A stretch of 64,000 nucleotides of DNA from Planctomycetota bacterium. Its GTDB lineage: Bacteria; Planctomycetota; Phycisphaerae; Phycisphaerales; UBA1924. Position numbers and translations under genes: made by a program. The notes below the pieces were generated by a model that ran no database searches, was not told the origin of the DNA, and saw nothing but the letters and a program-made list of their open reading frames with translations. The stretch's first letter is position 1, and every line of letters starts with the position of its first letter. The DNA is taken from assembly GCA_024280755.1 (NCBI GenBank), contig JAJRPN010000032.1, forward strand, positions 16,095 through 80,094. Reading direction: 5' to 3'. Positions 7,015 to 15,157 of the stretch are shown in pieces.

Positions 7015-9552
7015 ATGCCAGGCCGATTCCGAGACCGTTTGGTCTCCCACATTTCACACGACACCTACACCCCCAAGCCGATCCCGTTGGTTGCCAAAGA
7101 ACTCAACATCGAAGATGTCAAAGAGTTTGCAATTGCAGTCCGCGAGCTTCATGAAGAGGGCGTGATCGAACTTTCTGAGACCGGGAAGATTCAGTTGCCT
7201 TTCCGTCCTGATGAGGGCGAGTTGATCGGGCAGTTCCGAGGCACCGCTTCGGGCGTTGGGTTTGTGATTGCTGCTCACAAGGCGCACGGGTCGGATATTT
7301 TTATCCCGCCTCAATATACACTCAATGCGCTAACGGGCGACACCGTGCGCGTGTACTTCGAGCGTGACCAACGGCGCGAGCATCGTTTGGGCACGATGGA
7401 ACGACAGTACGCCGGCGAGGTGATTGATATCGTCGCGCGCAAGCGTGCCCAGTTTACTGGTGAGATCGACAAGCGTGATGGTCGCTGGTTGGTGTATCCT
7501 GACGGACGCGAACTGACCGAACCCATTGTAATCCGCGATGCGGATTCGAAAAATGTAAAGCCCGGCGACAAGGTCGTCATCGAGATCGTGGAATATCCAG
7601 AGCACGGTCGACTCGCCAAAGGCGTGATCACCAAGGTGCTTGGTGAAGCTGGTCAGCCCGATGTCGAAACACAGGCGGTCATCGCGGCGTACTCGTTGCC
7701 GAGCAATGAGTTCCCCGAGAGCTGTGTCCAGCAGGCACGCGAGGCGACGAGTCGATTTGATGAAGAGATGTCGTTGTACGAATCGCAGGGGATCGGTGCG
7801 CTTGATATGCGTAAGGATCTGACGGGCGATTTCATTACGACGATTGATCCGCCGGACGCGAAGGACTATGACGACGCGATCTCGCTCAAACGCCTCGACA
7901 ACGGCGGCTGGGAACTCGGGATTCATATCGCTGATGTGGCGCATTACATCCAGCCGGGCACTGTGCTTGATGACGAGGCAAAGGTACGCGGAAACTCGGT
8001 GTATCTGCCCAGGCTTGTGATTCCGATGCTTCCCGAAGTCTTGTCCAACGGCATCTGTTCGCTTCAAGAAGGCGTGCTGCGGTATGCGAAAACTTGTATT
8101 ATTCGCTACGACAAGATGGGCAATGTGGTTGGACGCGGGTTGTGCCAATCGTTGATTAAGTCGAGTAAGCGGATGACCTATCTCGAAGCGCAGGCTTTGA
8201 TTGACGGCGATCTTGAAGAGGCGAAGGTGCACGCCAAGACGGACACGCCTCACACTGAGGAGTTGATCGAAGCGGTGCAAGAAATGGAACGGCTCTCACG
8301 CTTGATCCAGGCTCGTCGGCATAAGGCTGGGATGATTCATCTTGATCTGCCTGAGGTTGATCTGATCTTTGATGAGGACGGCAAGGTCATCGATGCACAA
8401 AAAGAAGACGATGCATTCACGCATAAGCTCATCGAGATGTTCATGGTTGAAGCGAACGAATCGATGGCGATTTTGTTCGAGCAGCTTGATGTTCCGATCC
8501 TGCGAAGAACACATCCTGAGCCTACGCCTGGTGATGTGAATGACTTGCGCAAGACTGCGAAGGTCGCGGGATTCACGATCCCGCAATCGCCGACGCGTGA
8601 AGAGTTGCAGACGCTGCTCGATACGACCGCGGGAACTCCTGCGTCACGAGCAGTGCATACCGCTGTGCTTCGCACGATGACGAAGGCCGTGTATTCGCCG
8701 GCACTCATCGGGCATTATGCACTCGCATCGCATGCGTATGCCCACTTCACTTCGCCGATTCGTCGCTATCCTGACTTGACGCTTCATCGTGCGATGTTTG
8801 CGTATCTCAAGGCAACGAATAATGGTGACAAGCGCCCGCAATCTGATGGTGAGAAGAAAGCGATCGGACAGAAGCTTCGCGATTCGGAGTATTGCCCGAG
8901 CCGCGAGGAACTTGTCGAAATTGGCAACCAGTGCTCGAACACCGAGGTCAACGCGGCCCAAGCCGAGCGTGAGCTTCGGGCGTTCTTGGTGCTCCAACTC
9001 ATGGTCGAGCATATCGGCGAAGAGTTTGAAGCGTGCGTCACTGGGGTTTCTCCCAAGGGCATTTATGTTCAGATCGAGAAGTACCTCGCAGATGGCATGG
9101 TCGCAAAGGCTGATCTGATCGGCGACACGACACGCACGAAACGCCCCCCGACCTGGAAGATCGATGATCGAACCGGGGCGATGGTCGATATTCACTCGGG
9201 CAGAAGCTATTCGATCGGCGATCGGCTCACGGTGCGGATTGCCAATGTTGATCTGCAAACCCGGCGGATGGATCTAACGGTCGCTGATGGCGATCGTCGG
9301 GCTGCGGGCAAACGCAAGGGGCCGGCGGCCAACCTCACCCTCGGCGGCGGGGATATGGGCGGGCTGAGCGACACCGAAGGCGCAGGGTTCAAGAAGGGAC
9401 CGGGCGGACAACGGCGAAGCCGAAAATCGAAGTCGCGCGATAAGGGCAAGACCGATTATCGTCGCGATGCTGCGGGCAAAGCGGGGCCTGGTCAGAAGAA
9501 AAAGAGTGGCGGCAAAGGCAAGGGCAAGAGCAACGGCAAGCCCAAGCAGTAA
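7015..9552 (+). CDS. rnr: Ribonuclease R (RNB-family 3'-5' exoribonuclease)
   Basis: An 845-residue exoribonuclease of the RNase II/R family, which degrades structured RNA from the 3' end. In order it has an N-terminal helix-turn-helix-like segment (IPLVAKELNIEDV), cold-shock/OB domains (about 65-215), the RNB catalytic domain with the acidic motif TTIDPPDAKDYDDA near residues 273-286, HFTSPIRRYPDL near 580, an S1 domain (about 665-765) and a Lys/Gly-rich tail that could bind RNA. The start at 7015 fits the family N-terminus; the frame is open further upstream. It probably ends at the intrinsic terminator at 9719-9750, inside the opposing thiL gene. Confidence 0.93.
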   Translation: MPGRFRDRLVSHISHDTYTPKPIPLVAKELNIEDVKEFAIAVRELHEEGVIELSETGKIQLPFRPDEGELIGQFRGTASGVGFVIAAHKAHGSDIFIPPQYTLNALTGDTVRVYFERDQRREHRLGTMERQYAGEVIDIVARKRAQFTGEIDKRDGRWLVYPDGRELTEPIVIRDADSKNVKPGDKVVIEIVEYPEHGRLAKGVITKVLGEAGQPDVETQAVIAAYSLPSNEFPESCVQQAREATSRFDEEMSLYESQGIGALDMRKDLTGDFITTIDPPDAKDYDDAISLKRLDNGGWELGIHIADVAHYIQPGTVLDDEAKVRGNSVYLPRLVIPMLPEVLSNGICSLQEGVLRYAKTCIIRYDKMGNVVGRGLCQSLIKSSKRMTYLEAQALIDGDLEEAKVHAKTDTPHTEELIEAVQEMERLSRLIQARRHKAGMIHLDLPEVDLIFDEDGKVIDAQKEDDAFTHKLIEMFMVEANESMAILFEQLDVPILRRTHPEPTPGDVNDLRKTAKVAGFTIPQSPTREELQTLLDTTAGTPASRAVHTAVLRTMTKAVYSPALIGHYALASHAYAHFTSPIRRYPDLTLHRAMFAYLKATNNGDKRPQSDGEKKAIGQKLRDSEYCPSREELVEIGNQCSNTEVNAAQAERELRAFLVLQLMVEHIGEEFEACVTGVSPKGIYVQIEKYLADGMVAKADLIGDTTRTKRPPTWKIDDRTGAMVDIHSGRSYSIGDRLTVRIANVDLQTRRMDLTVADGDRRAAGKRKGPAANLTLGGGDMGGLSDTEGAGFKKGPGGQRRSRKSKSRDKGKTDYRRDAAGKAGPGQKKKSGGKGKGKSNGKPKQ

Positions 9553-9562
9553 ACTCTTCTCT

Positions 9563-9652
9563 GGGTGCCATGGTTTGACCGTCTTGGGCAAACCATGTCT
9601 TGGGCACACAACCAGAACACTGCTTGCCGAAGACGGTCAAACAGTGGCACCC
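9563..9652. repeat. Family B long inverted repeat B2
   Basis: The left arm GGGTGCCATGGTTTGACCG... at 9563 pairs imperfectly with a right arm at 9622-9652 that contains CCGAAGACGGTCAAACAG and ends GTGGCACCC. It lies between the convergent 3' ends of rnr and thiL. The right arm matches that of B1 except for one base (AAACAG for AAGCAG), whereas the left arm has drifted. Confidence 0.85.
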
Positions 9653-9673
9653 GGACATGGCAACCGGATTCGA

Positions 9674-10585
9674 TTAATCGTGATCCCACCCGAGTTGCTC
9701 GGCATCATGAAAAACACCACCCGGATCGACGATTGTTGATCCGGGTTTTTCATTGGGGTTGCATGCACGGGCGGTACCGATTGGCCCCATGAGTTTGAAT
9801 GGCGCGTTGGCAATTTCAGTCTTTGAATCAAGCACGATAAGGAGTTCGTAGTCTTCGCCTTCGCTGATGGCTTGCTTCCAATCTTTGCAACCGACATTCA
9901 TCGGTACTTTGCTTGCATCGATCTCGATGCGGGCATTCGAGGCGACCGCGATGCGGTGCGAGTCTCGACCGAGCCCATCGGAGATATCCATCATCGCATG
10001 GGCGTTGTTCTTGGCAGCCCACTGCCCCACTTCAATCCGAGGCTCGAAGTTGAGATGATGATTGCTCTTGAACGAATCACCCAATGGGCCGGTGATGTAG
10101 ATTTGATCGCCGGGCTGTGCGCCAGATCGGAGGACGGGCATTGTTCCTTGATTCATTGTGCCACCAACGGTGACGGAAAGCGTCAAGGGGTGATCGGCAG
10201 CACTGTGCGTTGCAATGTCGCCGCCGATTAAGGGACAACCCCAGTGCTTTGCCCATCGGCTCAGTGCATCGAAGAGTTCATCGCTGTGTTGATAATCCTT
10301 GGGCAATACACCCGCCGCCAACGCCCAGCTTGGTTCGCCGCCCATCGCAGCGATATCCGAAACCGATCGGGCGATGGCCTTGCGGGCGATGAGATTCACA
10401 TCGGTCTCGCTTGTAAAGTGCCGACCTTCGACGAGTTGATCGACGGTGAGCAAGGAGAGATTTCCATCTGCCGATCGAATCACGGCTGCGTCATCGCCTG
10501 GCCCGACAATGATCTCGTTTGAGCCGCCGGCACCGAGCCCGACGGATCGGGCATAGATATGTTGATGGAGCTGTGATTCGTTCAT
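9674..10585 (-). CDS. thiL: Thiamine-monophosphate kinase
   Basis: A 303-residue ThiL, which phosphorylates thiamine monophosphate to thiamine pyrophosphate with ATP, the last step of cofactor synthesis. It has the AIR-synthase-like fold: VGPGDDAAVI near residue 27 (metal/nucleotide binding), LLTVDQLVEGRHF near 45-57, SDIAAMGGEP near 75 and MMDISDGLGRD in the second half. Start ATG 10585 fits the family N-terminus; the frame upstream runs into a palindromic repeat. No other thiamine gene is nearby. A plus-strand intrinsic terminator is embedded in its 3' coding region. Confidence 0.92.
   Translation of the reverse strand: MNESQLHQHIYARSVGLGAGGSNEIIVGPGDDAAVIRSADGNLSLLTVDQLVEGRHFTSETDVNLIARKAIARSVSDIAAMGGEPSWALAAGVLPKDYQHSDELFDALSRWAKHWGCPLIGGDIATHSAADHPLTLSVTVGGTMNQGTMPVLRSGAQPGDQIYITGPLGDSFKSNHHLNFEPRIEVGQWAAKNNAHAMMDISDGLGRDSHRIAVASNARIEIDASKVPMNVGCKDWKQAISEGEDYELLIVLDSKTEIANAPFKLMGPIGTARACNPNEKPGSTIVDPGGVFHDAEQLGWDHD
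9719..9750 (+). terminator. Intrinsic terminator for rnr within the opposing thiL coding sequence
   Basis: ACCCGGATC (9719-9727) pairs with GATCCGGGT (9738-9746) and is followed on the plus strand by TTTT. On the minus strand the same bases encode part of the thiL C-terminus. No other terminator was seen between rnr and this point. Confidence 0.6.
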
Positions 10586-10598
10586 TGTCTCATATCTT

Positions 10599-10674
10599 AA
10601 CGAGCCGCGACCATGAGGGAGTGTGTGTTTTGAACAGGCATGAAAAAACCGCTTCCTCACGGTCGCGGCTCGTT
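10599..10674. repeat. Family D inverted repeat
   Basis: The arms of 23 bases, AACGAGCCGCGACC... at 10599-10621 and ...GGTCGCGGCTCGTT at 10652-10674, pair with two mismatches over a 30-base spacer. There is no T-run directly after either arm. It lies in the 5' region of thiL and after the 3' end of the DUF2892 gene. Confidence 0.85.
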
Positions 10675-10691
10675 GTTGTGAAGCTAAAATT

Positions 10692-10937
10692 TTATTCTTT
10701 GCTACAGCCGCAGGAGTTGCCGCAGCATTCTTTTTTACAGGTGCTGAGTCCGACCAATCGGTATGCTGGGCAGAAACCGACGGCACCGGTGAGCACCATG
10801 ATCCCGCCGACGACGGCGACGATGATACCGAGAATGGCTCCATCCATTGCGTCGAGCACGACAAAGGCGACGATCAAGGCGATGATTCCAACGACTACAC
10901 GAGTGGCACGGTCTGCTCCGCTTTCATTTGATTTCAT
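10692..10937 (-). CDS. Small DUF2892-type membrane protein with Cys-rich tail
   Basis: An 81-residue inner-membrane protein. Two hydrophobic helices (about 15-30 and 34-52) with CPAYRLVGLSTC after them match the DUF2892 pattern found in the C-terminal part of some rhodanese proteins. The last 15 residues are unusually rich in cysteine (TCKKECCGNSCGC) and could bind a metal or form disulfides; this is inference. An AAGGAAG ribosome site precedes ATG 10937. Its transcript would run towards thiL across the family D hairpin. Confidence 0.8.
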   Translation of the reverse strand: MKSNESGADRATRVVVGIIALIVAFVVLDAMDGAILGIIVAVVGGIMVLTGAVGFCPAYRLVGLSTCKKECCGNSCGCSKE

Positions 10938-10973
10938 AGCTGCTTCCTTTCAATAGCCCTCTTGAATTGATTG

Positions 10974-11894
10974 TTATTTACTAACGGCTTCGCTTGAATC
11001 TTCAAGTACACGATTCGCATAGTCGGTCATCGCATCGCGGAGCTGCTCGAAGCTATCGAGCACATAGACGATGTCTTGAAAATGATCGATCTCGAAGGGT
11101 GTATTGATGACGCGTTCGAGATCAAACGCCCTGCGTTCGATTTGCCCAGCGTTTCTGCCGGCGGTGCCTTCGGGGGCGTTGAGTGCATATTCAGATTCGG
11201 CGTGCGACGAGATGGTGCCTGAGCCGTAGACCTTGAGGCGGTTGTCCTCCGAGATTAACCCAAACTCAACCGTAAACCAGAACAACCTTGCGAGTGCTTC
11301 TTCATGCTCTGGGCCGGCGAGCAGCGCAGCCTTGCCATAGGTCTGGAGGAAATCGGCGAACACCGGATCGGCGTGCAATGGCACATGACCAAACACATCG
11401 TGGAAGATATCTGGCTCGGGCAGGTAATCAACTTTATCCGCGGGGCGGATGATCACGGTGGACGGGAACTCTCTTCGGCTCAGACAACAGAAGAATGCTT
11501 TGGCGGGGAGATACCCAGGAACGCCTCGCGATTGCCACCCGGTGAGTGGGCGGAGGAACTCGTTGATTCCTGTGATTGTTTTGGTGGAGTCGTATGGATC
11601 GGTGATCGTGCCATAGAGAAGAGGCACACGCTCAGGATTCAGATTGATGGCGCGCAAGCCGGCGAGATAAGTCTTGGATGCCTGCTGCTCGAGCACACCC
11701 CATCGCTTGTCCCACATTGTTTTCCAAACACGATGATTTTCCTCGTTGTATCGATCGTAGTGCTGGGTGACATAAAACGCTTCGGCGTCAATTTTAGTGT
11801 GATCGAGCCCGGCAGAATCATCGGCAGCCTTCTGTGCCCGCTTGGCATCGTCGCCATCAATAATGTTGTTGTAGTCGATATCTGAGTTGATCAT
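10974..11894 (-). CDS. phhA: Phenylalanine 4-hydroxylase
   Basis: A 306-residue pterin-dependent aromatic amino acid hydroxylase that converts phenylalanine to tyrosine with O2 and tetrahydropterin. The iron ligands are visible: the two histidines of HDVFGHVPLH and the glutamate in WFTVEFGL. FLRPLTGWQ and the FFCCLSRREFPST region match the bacterial monomeric enzyme. ATG 11894 is chosen because CAGGAG lies seven bases upstream. The partner pterin-4a-carbinolamine dehydratase (phhB) is at 46644-46937, not in the same operon. Confidence 0.94.
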   Translation of the reverse strand: MINSDIDYNNIIDGDDAKRAQKAADDSAGLDHTKIDAEAFYVTQHYDRYNEENHRVWKTMWDKRWGVLEQQASKTYLAGLRAINLNPERVPLLYGTITDPYDSTKTITGINEFLRPLTGWQSRGVPGYLPAKAFFCCLSRREFPSTVIIRPADKVDYLPEPDIFHDVFGHVPLHADPVFADFLQTYGKAALLAGPEHEEALARLFWFTVEFGLISEDNRLKVYGSGTISSHAESEYALNAPEGTAGRNAGQIERRAFDLERVINTPFEIDHFQDIVYVLDSFEQLRDAMTDYANRVLEDSSEAVSK

Positions 11895-12113
11895 GGCAGG
11901 CTCCTGTTGGGCATTGGGCGACATCTGGTAGCAGATTCGAGTTGTCAGCCTCCGGTATTGTATATTCTCGGTCTTCAAAATGCTCACCAGATCATAAAAT
12001 CATGAGCACACCATCGCCTGCGTCTCTCAATTTCACCCTCGAATCGACAATCGTCAAATCTGATCGCTCAGAGTGTGACGATCGACGATCCCAAGGCTAT
12101 ACTCACGACCCGA

Positions 12114-12186
12114 GGGCCCGTAGCTCAGTTGGTAGAGCGCACCGCTGATAACGGTGAGGTCGACAGTTCAAGTCTGTCCGGGCCCA
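12114..12186 (+). tRNA. tRNA-Ile (GAT anticodon)
   Basis: A 73-base cloverleaf: acceptor GGGCCCG pairs with CGGGCCC, D-arm GCTC-AGTTGGTA-GAGC, anticodon stem CACCG/CGGTG around CTGATAA (anticodon GAT) and T-arm GACAG-TTCAAGT-CTGTC, with discriminator A. The CCA end is not encoded. It is a lone gene, not inside an rRNA operon. Confidence 0.95.
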
Positions 12187-12219
12187 TTTTGAGAAAAACC
12201 AGATGAGAAAAACCAGATA

Positions 12220-12252
12220 AAAGCCCACGATCAATATCATGGGCTTTCTTTG
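12220..12252 (+). terminator. Intrinsic terminator after tRNA-Ile
   Basis: AAAGCCCA (12220-12227) pairs with TGGGCTTT (12240-12247) and is followed by CTTT. It is placed 34 bases after the tRNA and would end its transcript. Confidence 0.65.
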
Positions 12253-12299
12253 TATCAACCTGTAATTGCCCGATCCCCTCTCCGCTCAGTCAACTTGAC

Positions 12300-13640
12300 T
12301 CATGGACACCCCTGATCGAATGCGCTCAGGAAGAAGCTCACATCAAAGAAGTTGATGTCCCCATCGCCGTTCAAATCAACAGCCGGGTCTTGATCGCCAA
12401 CCCCGGTGACAAAGGCGGCAATGTCGAAGAAGTTGAGTGTCCCATCGCCGTTGATATCGGCAACACAGCCCTCACCCATATCGCCAAAGACAATCACCGT
12501 GTTTGTATCGATCGCACCAGCAATAACTACCCCGCCAGCGATCAGAACAGAACTCCCAAACCGGCGAGCATTCTGTAAACCATCCGTCACAATCAAATCT
12601 GCGGTCTGCTGACCAGTGCTGGCATCAAAGAGCTGAACAGTACCGAATAGACTCATCGAGCTCCGCCCGTTGGGTGTGCCAACAACGACCACCCCGTTCT
12701 CAATATCAACAACTTGCCCAAAGCGAGGCCCAACAAACCCGTCGTCTGAGACTGGAAGCAACTCGGAGACCAAAGCGAAGGTATCGAGCTCATAGACATA
12801 GACAGTTCCTTGCCCGTTGTCTGCTCCTGGCTCGCTGATCACAATAAGCCCACCATCAACAGCCATTGAGCTTCCAAAGTGACCCGATGGCGTTTCGTCT
12901 TCTGCGACAAGTTTCATAAGCTCTACGCCTGTACTGATGTCATAAACATAGACTGATCCGGTATCAAAGCCTGCTTCCGAGTTATCCCTGGGCACACCAA
13001 GAAATACTTTGCCGTCGACAACCTCGCTTGCGTTTCCGAAGAATCGAATAAAGTTTGTCAGCTCATAGGCGTTCAGTTCCTCGCCGCTCACTGCATCGAA
13101 CACGAAGAAGCCCTTGGCGTATCCAACCACGACCTTGCCGTCATCCATCGCTATAGAAAGCCCAAAGTCTAAAACCTCGCTACCAAGGCTCGGAGCGAGC
13201 CGATGGGTCTGCATCCCTGTTGCGACATCATAGAGATAGACCGCTCCAGATACCTGATCATCGTTATCCTCGAACGATGCTGAAACTGCCATGATTCCGT
13301 TCTCAATCTCAACATCCCGCCCATACAGAGCATCGAAATCTGTATCAACGGGATACATGCTGCTCAACTCAGACATCGTGCCCAAATCAATGAGTGAAGC
13401 CGCCTGATTCAACGCTCCGACCGCAAGCACACCATCTTCAAAGGCAAGGGATGTCCCAAAGCTATGAATAATATTTGCAGATGGATAGATCACGCTGTCC
13501 TCATTGACAACCTGCCCGTTGGCCGGAACAAACAAGCCGCTGACACCAATGAGTACGGCGGTCACTATGCACTTGCTCGACGCAGATTGAGTATTGAGTA
13601 CGCATTGCGTGTTCGCTTCTTTGTTTCTTTGATGATTCAT
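12300..13640 (-). CDS. Secreted FG-GAP/beta-propeller-like protein with dockerin-like C-terminal domain
   Basis: A 446-residue protein with a signal peptide (residues 1-42, ending near VPANGQ). The body is made of about seven repeats of the type FGSSMAVDGGLIVISEP..., each with GxVYVYD-like strands, as in FG-GAP/integrin-type propellers. The last 55 residues contain two Ca-binding-like loops, DINGDGTLNFFD and DLNGDGDINFFD, and end in GCP. This tail also occurs in the protein at 60456-61352 and looks like a lineage-specific sorting or assembly domain. AAGGA precedes the start. The role is unknown; it probably acts outside the cell. Confidence 0.8.
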   Translation of the reverse strand: MNHQRNKEANTQCVLNTQSASSKCIVTAVLIGVSGLFVPANGQVVNEDSVIYPSANIIHSFGTSLAFEDGVLAVGALNQAASLIDLGTMSELSSMYPVDTDFDALYGRDVEIENGIMAVSASFEDNDDQVSGAVYLYDVATGMQTHRLAPSLGSEVLDFGLSIAMDDGKVVVGYAKGFFVFDAVSGEELNAYELTNFIRFFGNASEVVDGKVFLGVPRDNSEAGFDTGSVYVYDISTGVELMKLVAEDETPSGHFGSSMAVDGGLIVISEPGADNGQGTVYVYELDTFALVSELLPVSDDGFVGPRFGQVVDIENGVVVVGTPNGRSSMSLFGTVQLFDASTGQQTADLIVTDGLQNARRFGSSVLIAGGVVIAGAIDTNTVIVFGDMGEGCVADINGDGTLNFFDIAAFVTGVGDQDPAVDLNGDGDINFFDVSFFLSAFDQGCP

Positions 13641-13967
13641 ACGCTGATTCCTTCATTGCTTGACTGACTCTTGTTCTATCGCCCACGATGACGAACTGAG
13701 ATCAGTATCGCAGTTGATTCAGAAACCTCGCCCCCACTCTCTAGTGGGTACATGAGCAGACAATGGGAATCAGCACCCCCTTACGAAGAGCTAAAAAAAC
13801 GGAATACCCAAGGCCCCAGCCCACACAACTCCTTGCGTGATCGGCTTGGCTATTGATGAAAAAGCATTTTTTATTGACGAGTTGTTTTTTATCAAGCAGT
13901 AAAATATACTGTTGTTCAATAATCTCCCTGTCTATCCGCAATAAGATTCCGTCGGAGCCCATTTAAA
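13641..13967. promoter_or_regulatory. Divergent regulatory region upstream of the nos operon
   Basis: This 327-base AT-rich spacer separates the secreted propeller gene from the nos operon. Apart from the FNR-like box at 13882-13895, -10-like words TATACT (13905-13910) and TAATCT (13920-13925) are present. A 73-codon minus-strand open frame here (13741-13962) has no start signal or recognisable protein and is not called. Confidence 0.5.
13882..13895 (+). promoter_or_regulatory. FNR/DNR-like operator before the nos operon
   Basis: TTGTT-TTTT-ATCAA matches the TTGAT-N4-ATCAA consensus with one mismatch and lies 73 bases before the cytochrome start codon. If the promoter uses TAATCT at 13920, the box centre falls close to -41.5, the usual activating position. 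Oxygen- or NO-responsive control of nos genes by FNR/DNR proteins is known; its use here is inferred. Confidence 0.45.
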
Positions 13968-15068
13968 ATGACCAACCATCCTACTCAGTCAGTTCCGAAT
14001 GCAGATCCAAATAAATGGAGTTCTATAGGCGTACTGGCACTTTTCATGGTTACCCTGCCCATCATTCTTGTGATGTTGATCGTCGCCGGGCCTCCGGTTT
14101 CTGATTCTTCTGGGGTTGTTCCAGTGGCGGCTTACGAATCACTCATCGAGCCGATGTCTCCCGGGGAAACCGTCTACCAGAACACTTGCAAGGTCTGTCA
14201 CGGCCCCGATGCCAACGGCGTCGTTGGATTGGGCAAGCCTTTGCGTAATAGTGCCTATATCCAAGATTCAGATGACAACGAGCTATTCCGCAATGTTGCT
14301 GAAGGTCGGCTGCCTGATCATCCGTTGAACACCAGCGGGCTCATGATGCCTGCGCGTGGTTCACAGAACATCACCGATGCACAGATCAACGATGTCATGA
14401 CCTACATGCGTTCGATCCAGGACCCTTCGCAGCCAACCGCAGACATCACACCCTGGATCAAGGCAAAGCCTGAAGCGGTTGAAATTGTCATCGACAGCGT
14501 AGGACGCGATCTCTTCATCTCGTCATGCTCGGCATGTCATGGTCCAAACGGCGAAGGCATGGATGGTCTTGGCAAATCATTCACAACCAGCGAGTTCGTA
14601 CAAACATCTACCGACAAAGAACTTATGACCATGATCAAGACGGGACGCCCAATCTGGGACGCAGCCAACAGTACAGGCGTTGATATGCCTCCAAAGGGTG
14701 GCAACCCGGCAATCTCTGATGATGAACTCAATGAGATCATCAGCTATATGCGTTCGATCTCCACGCTGATTGGCGAAGCCAATGAAGCAGCAATCGGACG
14801 AGATCTCTTCATTGCTTCATGCTCGGCGTGCCATGGTCCCAATGGCGAGGGCATGGATGGTCTTGGCAAATCATTCACAACCAGCGAGTTCGTACAAGCA
14901 TCAACTGACAAAGAACTTATGACCATGATAAAAATGGGGCGTCCGATCTGGGACGCAGCCAACACCACAGGGGTTGATATGCCTCCAAAGGGTGGCAACC
15001 CGGCGATCTCTGACGACGAACTCAACGAAATCATTGTGTATATACGCTCAATCTCAACGGTAGGTTGA
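13968..15068 (+). CDS. Membrane-anchored triheme c-type cytochrome of the nos operon
   Basis: A 366-residue protein with an N-terminal membrane helix (about 19-41) and three cytochrome c domains. The heme sites are CKVCH at 74-78 and two CSACH sites near 187 and 286. Domains two and three are almost identical in protein and DNA (period 294 bases, 14502 onward and 14796 onward), a recent internal duplication. Each carries a distal MPPKGG-type methionine ligand candidate. As the first gene of the nos operon it is a likely electron donor route from the quinone pool or other cytochromes to NosZ in the periplasm. It resembles cytochromes found in clade II nos clusters. Confidence 0.88.
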   Translation: MTNHPTQSVPNADPNKWSSIGVLALFMVTLPIILVMLIVAGPPVSDSSGVVPVAAYESLIEPMSPGETVYQNTCKVCHGPDANGVVGLGKPLRNSAYIQDSDDNELFRNVAEGRLPDHPLNTSGLMMPARGSQNITDAQINDVMTYMRSIQDPSQPTADITPWIKAKPEAVEIVIDSVGRDLFISSCSACHGPNGEGMDGLGKSFTTSEFVQTSTDKELMTMIKTGRPIWDAANSTGVDMPPKGGNPAISDDELNEIISYMRSISTLIGEANEAAIGRDLFIASCSACHGPNGEGMDGLGKSFTTSEFVQASTDKELMTMIKMGRPIWDAANTTGVDMPPKGGNPAISDDELNEIIVYIRSISTVG

Positions 15069-15157
15069 GCATCGTTTAGCTGGTGCTTTGACGAGTGCCA
15101 GCTTGTTTCAAAATCAAATCAGGATTTACTGATAGTTATAGCAGGAAAGGAAAGAAA

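Noticed and set aside
7330..8280. 316-codon minus-strand frame opposite rnr
   Set aside because: It lies wholly within the RNase R catalytic coding region; composition and His/Arg richness are typical of antisense shadows.
10586..10691. Possible TPP riboswitch before thiL
   Set aside because: The region is a simple long palindrome without the CTGAGA and ACCTGATC core motifs.
13741..13962. 73-codon minus-strand frame upstream of the nos operon
   Set aside because: AT-rich regulatory DNA; no ribosome site and no coding-like composition.
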